Below, in pieces: positions 42,084 to 47,220 of a DNA stretch of 47,220 bases. Location of the stretch: positions 1 to 47,220 of the forward strand of contig JYHA01000087.1 in NCBI GenBank assembly GCA_000970895.1, given 5' to 3'. The position numbers and the translations under genes were made by a program. Below the pieces are notes generated by a model. It did not search any database, had not been told where the DNA came from, and worked only from the letters and a program-made list of their open reading frames with translations. Numbering within the stretch: position 1 is the stretch's first letter; each line of letters starts with the position of its first letter. Source of the stretch: Candidatus Arcanibacter lacustris (GTDB lineage Bacteria > Pseudomonadota > Alphaproteobacteria > Rickettsiales > Arcanibacteraceae).

Positions 42084-43082
42084 TTATAGATCCTTTAATT
42101 TACTACAAACATCAAGCATTCTAGATGAGAATCCCCACTCATTATCATACCAACTAACAATACGGCATAATTTATGATCGATAACATTAGTTTCAAATGG
42201 ATCAAAGACGCAACTCATGCTACTATGATTAAAATCAATCGATACTAATTTTTCTTTTGCATATCCTACGATATTTTTATAGTGACCTATCGATGCTTTT
42301 TCTACTATTTGATTTATCTCTTCTTTGCTAGTTGCCTTAGTGGCATTAAAACAAAAATCAATCATTGAGACATTAGGAGTTGGAACTCTAATTGCTGATC
42401 CTGCTAATTTTCCTGATAATTCTGGTAGTACTAGTCCAATTGCTTTAGCTGCACCCGTAGATGTTGGAATCATAGACATAGCGCATGCTCTTGCTCTTCT
42501 AATATCTTTATGAGTGCCATCTAACAGATTCTGATCATTAGTATAAGAATGAATGGTAGTCATGAAGCCATTTTCGATTGCCAAATGATCATTGAATATT
42601 TTAGCCAAGGGTGCCAGCGCATTAGTAGTACATGAGCCAACTGAAATTACTTGGTGGGATTTTAAAAGCTTATCGTCATTAACCCCCATTACTACAGTGA
42701 TGTCTGCATTGTCACAAGGGGCTGATACTAGAACAAATTTTGCACCTGATGCTAAATGTACTGAAGAGGCTTCTTTATTGTTAAATTTCCCAGTACATTC
42801 AAATACCACATCAACATCAAAAGAGGCCCAATTAATTTGTGCAGGATCTCTTTGGTTGATAATTTCAATTAGCTGCCCCTGGATTATCAATCCTTTTTCA
42901 TGTAATTTAACCTCATAAGGAAATTTTCCATGAACAGAATCATATTTAATCAGATGGGCGTAATCTTCAAGGGATGCAGATCCTGTTGCTGCTACTATTT
43001 TAATATCGCTTCTATTTTGTTCAAATATAGCTCTAATTACTGCTCTACCTATTCTACCTAGTCCATTAATTGCTATTTTCAT
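42084..43082 (-). CDS. gap: Glyceraldehyde-3-phosphate dehydrogenase
   Basis: 332 residues. Rossmann motif N-G-L-G-R-I-G-R, catalytic S-C-T-T-N-A-L-A-P, H-S-Y-T-N-D-Q-N-L-L-D, and the C-terminal W-Y-D-N-E-W-G-F-S-S-R. In the cofactor pocket, where NAD-type enzymes have I-N-D (Asp near 33), the sequence is A-T-G (residues 32-34), so the Asp that rejects NADP is lost. This fits an NADP(H)-using, biosynthetic or dual-cofactor enzyme. The start overlaps the tkt end by 17 bp. Confidence 0.93.
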   Translation of the reverse strand: MKIAINGLGRIGRAVIRAIFEQNRSDIKIVAATGSASLEDYAHLIKYDSVHGKFPYEVKLHEKGLIIQGQLIEIINQRDPAQINWASFDVDVVFECTGKFNNKEASSVHLASGAKFVLVSAPCDNADITVVMGVNDDKLLKSHQVISVGSCTTNALAPLAKIFNDHLAIENGFMTTIHSYTNDQNLLDGTHKDIRRARACAMSMIPTSTGAAKAIGLVLPELSGKLAGSAIRVPTPNVSMIDFCFNATKATSKEEINQIVEKASIGHYKNIVGYAKEKLVSIDFNHSSMSCVFDPFETNVIDHKLCRIVSWYDNEWGFSSRMLDVCSKLKDL

Positions 43083-45012
43083 TTTTTATCTCCTGTATAA
43101 TTCTATCTACTGTAATGCCAAAATATTGATATAGATCTGCAATCGGTGCAGATGCACCAAAGCCATCCATGCCAATAAATATACCATCTCTTCCTATGTA
43201 TCTATCCCAACCAAGACGAATGGCCGCTTCTACCCCAACTTTAATGCTATTATTATTTAGCAAATGATCTTGATATGATTTGTCCTGCTCTTCAAATAAA
43301 CTCCAACATACCATCGATACAACCCTACATCCTATATTCATTGCTTGAAGCTTGTTTCTCGCCTCAATTGCAAGTTGCACTTCAGATCCTGTAGCAAAAA
43401 TAGTAACTTTGAGTTCGGACGATGATTCTGCTAAAATATAAGCACCTTTTTCGCTTAAATTATTCCTATCATCAGATCTTAAGAGTGGTAGATTCTGTCT
43501 GCTTAATGCTATGATAGATGGTCTATGAGGATTGTTAATTGCTATTTGCCAAGCCTCAATAGTTTCAATTAGATCGCAGGGGCGAAATACTAGTAAATTT
43601 GGTATAGCACGAAGTGATGCTAAATGTTCCACTGGTTGATGAGTAGGGCCATCCTCACCAAGTCCAATTGAATCATGAGTCATTACATAAACCACTCTTT
43701 GTTTCATTAGCGCAGACAACCTAATTGCATTGCGACAATAATCACTAAATACTAAAAATGTGCCACCATATGGAATAAATCCTTTATATAATGAGATGCC
43801 ATTCATGACCCCAGCCATGGCATGTTCTCTAATTCCATAATGAATATATTTAGCTTTTTTATTATTTGTTTTGGTGTTGTTAGACGGTGTTAAATCTGCA
43901 GAACCGCCAACTAATTCTGGTAAAATATCAATTAAAGCTTCCAACACTTTACCTGAAGATTTTCTGGTTGCTTCTTCTTTTATGTCTTGTGCCTTGGTTT
44001 TTAAATCGATAAATACTTGCTCTAATCCTGCTGGTAGTTCATTTTTGATTCTGCGATCAAATTCAAGTTTGTTTGGTAGGTTATTATATAGTTCCATCCA
44101 AGCATCATATGTTTTGCTTGTGGCGATGCTGCGCCAGTCATTTAAAATATTATCAGGAATAGCAAATGGCGTTTGATTTTCCCATCCTAGATTTTTTCTA
44201 GTCAAGGCAATTTCATCTTTGCCCAAACTTGATCCATGAATATCGGATGTGCCAGATTTATTAGGACTACCATAGCCAATGATAGTTCTACATGCAATCA
44301 TGGTTGGTTTGTTGCTTTTTATAGCTTCATTTAGAGCCGATCTTATCTGATTGAAATCATGCCCATCAATAGAAATTACATGCCAATTTGATGCTTTGAA
44401 ACGAGCTATTTGATCATCTGAAGTGCTAATATTTGTTGGTCCATCAATAGTAATTTGGTTGTCATCAAATAATACAATCAGGTCTTTTAGTTTTAAGTGT
44501 CCTGCAAGTGAAATAGCTTCCTGGCTAATCCCTTCCATCAAGCAACCATCTCCTACTATTACATAAGTTTTATGATCTAGGATATTATCAAACTCAGCTG
44601 CCATTAGATCTTTGGCAATAGCCATGCCAACCCCGTTAGCAAGTCCTTGTCCTAATGGCCCTGTGGTGGTTTCAATTCCTGATAGCAGATGATGTTCTGG
44701 GTGACCTGGTGTTTTGGAATTAAGCTGTCTAAATGATTTTAAATCATCAAGAGACATGTCATCATATCCTGTTAGATAAGCAAGAGCATATAATAACATT
44801 GATCCATGTCCTGCTGATAAAATAAATCTATCGCGATTTTGCCAGTCTGGTACTTTGGGATTAAATTTTAAAAATTCAGAAAACAATATAGTGGCAACGT
44901 CAGCCATGCCCATTACTATTCCTGGATGACCAGAATTAGATTTCTCTATTGCATCAATGGCGAGTATTCTAATGGCATTAGCCATGGATTTTAATTTGTT
45001 ATTATCGATCAT
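43066..45012 (-). CDS. tkt: Transketolase
   Basis: 648 residues. Thiamine diphosphate motifs are present: S-N-S-G-H-P-G near the start, G-H-G-S-M-L-L-Y, G-P-L-G-Q-G-L-A-N-G-V-G, the G-D-G-C-L-M-E-G-I-S-Q-E block, H-G-x-S-L-G, E-H-A-M-A-G-V-M-N-G, and Y-V-M-T-H-D-S-I-G-L-G-E-D-G-P-T-H-Q-P. It moves two-carbon units between sugars in the non-oxidative pentose phosphate pathway. The order tkt-gap-pgk is a common alphaproteobacterial operon. The first gene of the run starts about 190 bp from the divergent sensor gene. Confidence 0.96.
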   Translation of the reverse strand: MIDNNKLKSMANAIRILAIDAIEKSNSGHPGIVMGMADVATILFSEFLKFNPKVPDWQNRDRFILSAGHGSMLLYALAYLTGYDDMSLDDLKSFRQLNSKTPGHPEHHLLSGIETTTGPLGQGLANGVGMAIAKDLMAAEFDNILDHKTYVIVGDGCLMEGISQEAISLAGHLKLKDLIVLFDDNQITIDGPTNISTSDDQIARFKASNWHVISIDGHDFNQIRSALNEAIKSNKPTMIACRTIIGYGSPNKSGTSDIHGSSLGKDEIALTRKNLGWENQTPFAIPDNILNDWRSIATSKTYDAWMELYNNLPNKLEFDRRIKNELPAGLEQVFIDLKTKAQDIKEEATRKSSGKVLEALIDILPELVGGSADLTPSNNTKTNNKKAKYIHYGIREHAMAGVMNGISLYKGFIPYGGTFLVFSDYCRNAIRLSALMKQRVVYVMTHDSIGLGEDGPTHQPVEHLASLRAIPNLLVFRPCDLIETIEAWQIAINNPHRPSIIALSRQNLPLLRSDDRNNLSEKGAYILAESSSELKVTIFATGSEVQLAIEARNKLQAMNIGCRVVSMVCWSLFEEQDKSYQDHLLNNNSIKVGVEAAIRLGWDRYIGRDGIFIGMDGFGASAPIADLYQYFGITVDRIIQEIKNENSN

Positions 45013-45124
45013 AATTTGAATGTTTCAAGAATGTTTTATCTTACAACTGTAATAATACTATTTTCCTGTAATTACAATAAAAACTAAAAAAACATTTTGT
45101 AGCTTCTCTCATTTGGTGCCCCAG

Positions 45125-45176
45125 TAACTTATTATTGTATGTTTATCAAATAGTTGATAGTATGAATAATAAGTTA
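45125..45176. promoter_or_regulatory. Nested palindrome upstream of the sensor gene
   Basis: TAACTTATTATT (45125-45136) and AATAATAAGTTA (45165-45176) are perfect 12-bp inverted repeats. Inside lies a second one, TATCAA (45144-45149) with TTGATA (45154-45159). The site is between tkt and the sensor gene, in divergent promoter territory, so it may be an operator or a leader hairpin. No known motif is recognised. Confidence 0.35.
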
Positions 45177-45219
45177 ATTTGAATTAACTACAATATAAAA
45201 AATGAGGGAAGGGGCGTAT

Positions 45220-45840
45220 ATGGTTTTAAGTAAAATTGCTTCAGTAATTCAATCAGATTTAATTCATGACACAATAAAATCGGAGAGATATTTTATTGTC
45301 TATGGATTTTTTTTAAATGCAAATTTTTTATTTTTTGATTTGCTTAAAGTTCCTCCTTCTGGGATGTCATTAAAGAGTAATATATTTCTAAAATCTATTA
45401 TATCGCTTTTAGGCTGTGGCTTGATTTTAAAAGATTTCTGGCTGATTAAATTAAAGAATTTTAAAATTATTTATTGGCATCTAACTCTCCTTATCTCTCT
45501 TTCTTTTTATTTTCCTCTAATGTTATTTAACAACCAATCTTCTAGTTTGTTTAAATTATATAATTTGTTGGCAATTATTATTCTAATTTCTTTTATCAGA
45601 ATAATCTTATTTGCTATTATATATATATTGGGCATTACGGTTGCTTATCTATTCTATCGTTACGTAACTTTAAATCCCAAGATAGATAATGAAATTATTA
45701 TGTTGTTAGTTACTTCTTTTATATTAGCAATGATTTATCAGATTCTTGCCTATCAGTGGCAAATCATAAATTTGATTAAAAAAAACAACTCTAAAATTAA
45801 AATACATAATCATGATCTTGCTAAAAAAATACTGAATTAG
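45220..45840 (+). CDS. Membrane sensor half of a frameshifted histidine kinase-like protein
   Basis: About 206 residues with roughly six membrane helices after a short cytoplasmic start (N-A-N-F-L-F-F-D-L, I-I-S-L-L-G-C-G-L-I-L, L-L-I-S-L-S-F-Y-F-P-L-M-L-F, and others). The pattern, with F-P-L-M-L-F-N-N mid-way, recalls the sensor regions of CqsS/LqsS-type quorum-sensing kinases, but this is only a resemblance. The ATG at 45220 is preceded by GGGAAGGGG; an ATG at 45202 has none. The frame ends at 45840 just after an A7 run (45823-45829), and the kinase half continues in another frame. It is most likely one original gene. Confidence 0.6.
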   Translation: MVLSKIASVIQSDLIHDTIKSERYFIVYGFFLNANFLFFDLLKVPPSGMSLKSNIFLKSIISLLGCGLILKDFWLIKLKNFKIIYWHLTLLISLSFYFPLMLFNNQSSSLFKLYNLLAIIILISFIRIILFAIIYILGITVAYLFYRYVTLNPKIDNEIIMLLVTSFILAMIYQILAYQWQIINLIKKNNSKIKIHNHDLAKKILN

Positions 45841-45869
45841 AGCAAATCATAATAACTAAAAATGAATTT

Positions 45870-46532
45870 ATGAGCAATCTAACTTATAGATTGAATAATT
45901 TTATCAATAATTTGACGGCCACTGCTAAGGTGTTATTAAATCTTTGGGAAGATTTATCAGATAATGAACGATATCATCAGTTTTATATTATTGTTAAATT
46001 TTCTGATAAATTGAATTATTCAGTTAATGATATAAGTTTTTTAATCAAAAATACTGCACAAACTATTTCCTTAAACTGTAGTAAAATAAATTTAGCAGAA
46101 TTGATCAATGAAGTTATTGCTCAGTCAAAAATCTTTTACCTAAATAATGGTTTGTGGATTAATAAAGAGATCGCAAATAATGTAGATTACACTATTTTAA
46201 TCGATAAAAAAATGATATCTAAAGTGCTTAAGAAACTTATTGCTTATAGCGTCAATCATTCTGTCTCGCCTAATATATTGATTTCTTTAAAAAAGGTTAA
46301 TTATTTTTTTCAAATATCTATCCAAAATCAAGGATTAGAAATCAAAGATATTGATACGAGAGATCTATTTGTCCCTTTTGAAAGTAATTCATCTTCGTCC
46401 AATAATGATATTGGTGATTTGGATATTGATCTTGCAGTATGTAAAAAAATTATCAAAGCTTATAATGGAAAGATTTGGGTGGAAAATACTTCAGATAAAG
46501 GTACAACCTTTTACTTTACCTTGCCTTGTTAG
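45870..46532 (+). pseudogene. Degenerate histidine kinase half (HisKA-HATPase remnant)
   Basis: 220 residues from the ATG. The frame is open back to 45825, where it reads E-Q-I-I-I-T-K-N-E-F-M-S-N-L-T-Y-R-L-N-N, aligning with the kinase H-box region K-x-E-F-x-A-N-M-S-H-E-L-R-T. The phosphoacceptor His is replaced by Tyr. In the ATPase part the N-box Asn is missing (K-L-I-A-Y-S-V-N-H-S) and the D-x-G-x-G motif is gone (I-Q-N-Q-G-L-E-I-K-D). The last box G-T-T-F-Y-F-T-L-P and V-C-K-K-I-I-K-A-Y-N-G-K-I-W-V remain. It is probably inactive as a kinase. It may be a decaying gene, or a pseudokinase if slippage at the A7 run joins the halves. Confidence 0.6.
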
Positions 46533-47220
46533 TAACCAAAAGCAAAGGCAATGCCAGATAATTTTGTTGTTGTATTAACCTGAGACTCATGTAGGTATTC
46601 TTGATATCATCTCATGAATGTATCAAAATCCCTGTGAGGGAAGCATTCGTCGAAATAATATTTTGAGACGTGTTCTTCCATGTTATTAAGGACCCTATCA
46701 AATATAAATTTATTAAATATTTTTGTTGGTCCTTCTCTGAGGATGTTTTCAGATTCGTATAGAGATATTCTTTTTTACTTCTACTGAATCATAAAACTTA
46801 GAATTTTTTAATGCATTATTTCTCTCTATTCTTCCAGAGCTTCTTTTTATCATATCTACTTTGTCGGCGCCCATTTCTTTTTCTATTCTCTCTTCTCTGA
46901 ATTTGGTAGTTTCATTTGGATTAATATATAATGTATTTTTTTTAGCATCTCCATAATGAGCTGTTCCATCTCTCTTCATCAATTCTGGATGTTCTTCTCG
47001 TCCATGGGCTTCATATACCGATTTATCCCCCATACCAGTCATAAGTTGTGCTGATACAATAGATCTTGCAATGAAATCATTCCAACCATTGTAAGCATTT
47101 TCTTTTATCGCGGCCCTTCTATCAAAAGCTTTTATTCCTGCGCCCTCAGAAAGAGCCTTTCCTAAATTTAAAGAATTTTTCACACCTTGCTCTAATCCCG
47201 TTACTTTATCAATTGCGCTC
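46529..47220 (-). pseudogene. Decayed 3' part of an unknown protein, running off the window
   Basis: The minus-strand frame is open from the window edge (47220) to a stop at 46749, with no function recognised (F-D-R-R-A-A-I-K-E-N-A-Y-N-G-W-N-D-F, Y-G-D-A-K-K-N-T-L-Y-I-N-P-N-E). A one-base shift at the T6 run 46771-46776 reaches a frame continuing L-Y-E-S-E-N-I-L-R-E-G-P-T-K-I-F. It runs to an in-frame TGA at 46607-46609, then Y-Q-E-Y-L-H-E-S and K-L-S-G-I-A-F-A-F-G-Y before a final stop at 46529-46531. A frameshift plus a stop within coding-like sequence indicates a pseudogene. The true start lies beyond the window. Confidence 0.55.

Overview
The window is AT-rich alphaproteobacterial chromosome and most likely comes from a flagellated member of the Rickettsiales (Midichloriaceae-like or a related flagellated lineage). 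The clues are a DUF2610 protein of the rickettsial type, an alphaproteobacterial PopZ, membrane-bound CycM-type cytochrome c, ParC and tkt-gap-pgk order, transport genes typical of an intracellular lifestyle (amino-acid ABC transporter, GltP-type symporter, TAXI binding protein), and a flagellar and chemotaxis gene set. The genus cannot be fixed from sequence alone.

Layout. 1-1356: IS3-family element with a programmed -1 frameshift site, inserted into and truncating a type IV pilin-like gene that follows an MCP chemoreceptor. 3375-5887: argR divergent from a fused binding-protein/permease and its ATPase. 5893-7098: tRNA-His, yciB, DUF2610. 7464-11872: a MotB-like membrane protein, cheZ and cheY, then a four-helix membrane protein and a large pseudokinase. 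12071-15052: bamD-recN-coaE. 15041-24637: a minus-strand flagellar block (fliB-like, fliW, flgL, flgK, flgN-like, rod-binding flgJ/cheL-like, flgI, motB, motA). 24754-33311: flavin reductase, an unknown gene, parC, ispA, TAXI protein, gltP, cycM and xthA. 33301-38734: ABC-2 exporter pair, trmD, ankyrin protein, popZ, tolC. 39238-40539: small flagellar-neighbourhood ORF, fliO, fliP. 40517-45012: small unknown gene, pgk, gap, tkt. 45220-46532: a frameshifted, catalytically degenerate sensor kinase. 46529-47220: the decayed 3' part of an unknown gene running off the window.

The gene complement describes a motile cell (rod, P-ring, hook-filament junction, stator, export gate, CheY/CheZ) that imports amino acids and dicarboxylates and keeps a lower-glycolytic/pentose-phosphate branch. 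Its GAPDH has lost the usual NAD-selecting Asp. Convergent neighbours repeatedly overlap at their 3' ends.

The most unusual non-coding content is a set of dispersed intergenic elements with strong secondary structure. Three diverged copies (21457-21631, 26029-26222 inverted, 38901-39116) keep the same fold, including a side hairpin with a UUUA loop whose stems differ by compensatory changes. A fourth (7225-7379) folds as a four-helix cloverleaf. A second family of about 80 bp (41991-42070) recurs at 35696-35842 with part of the cloverleaf element nested inside it, and both copies sit directly against a start codon.
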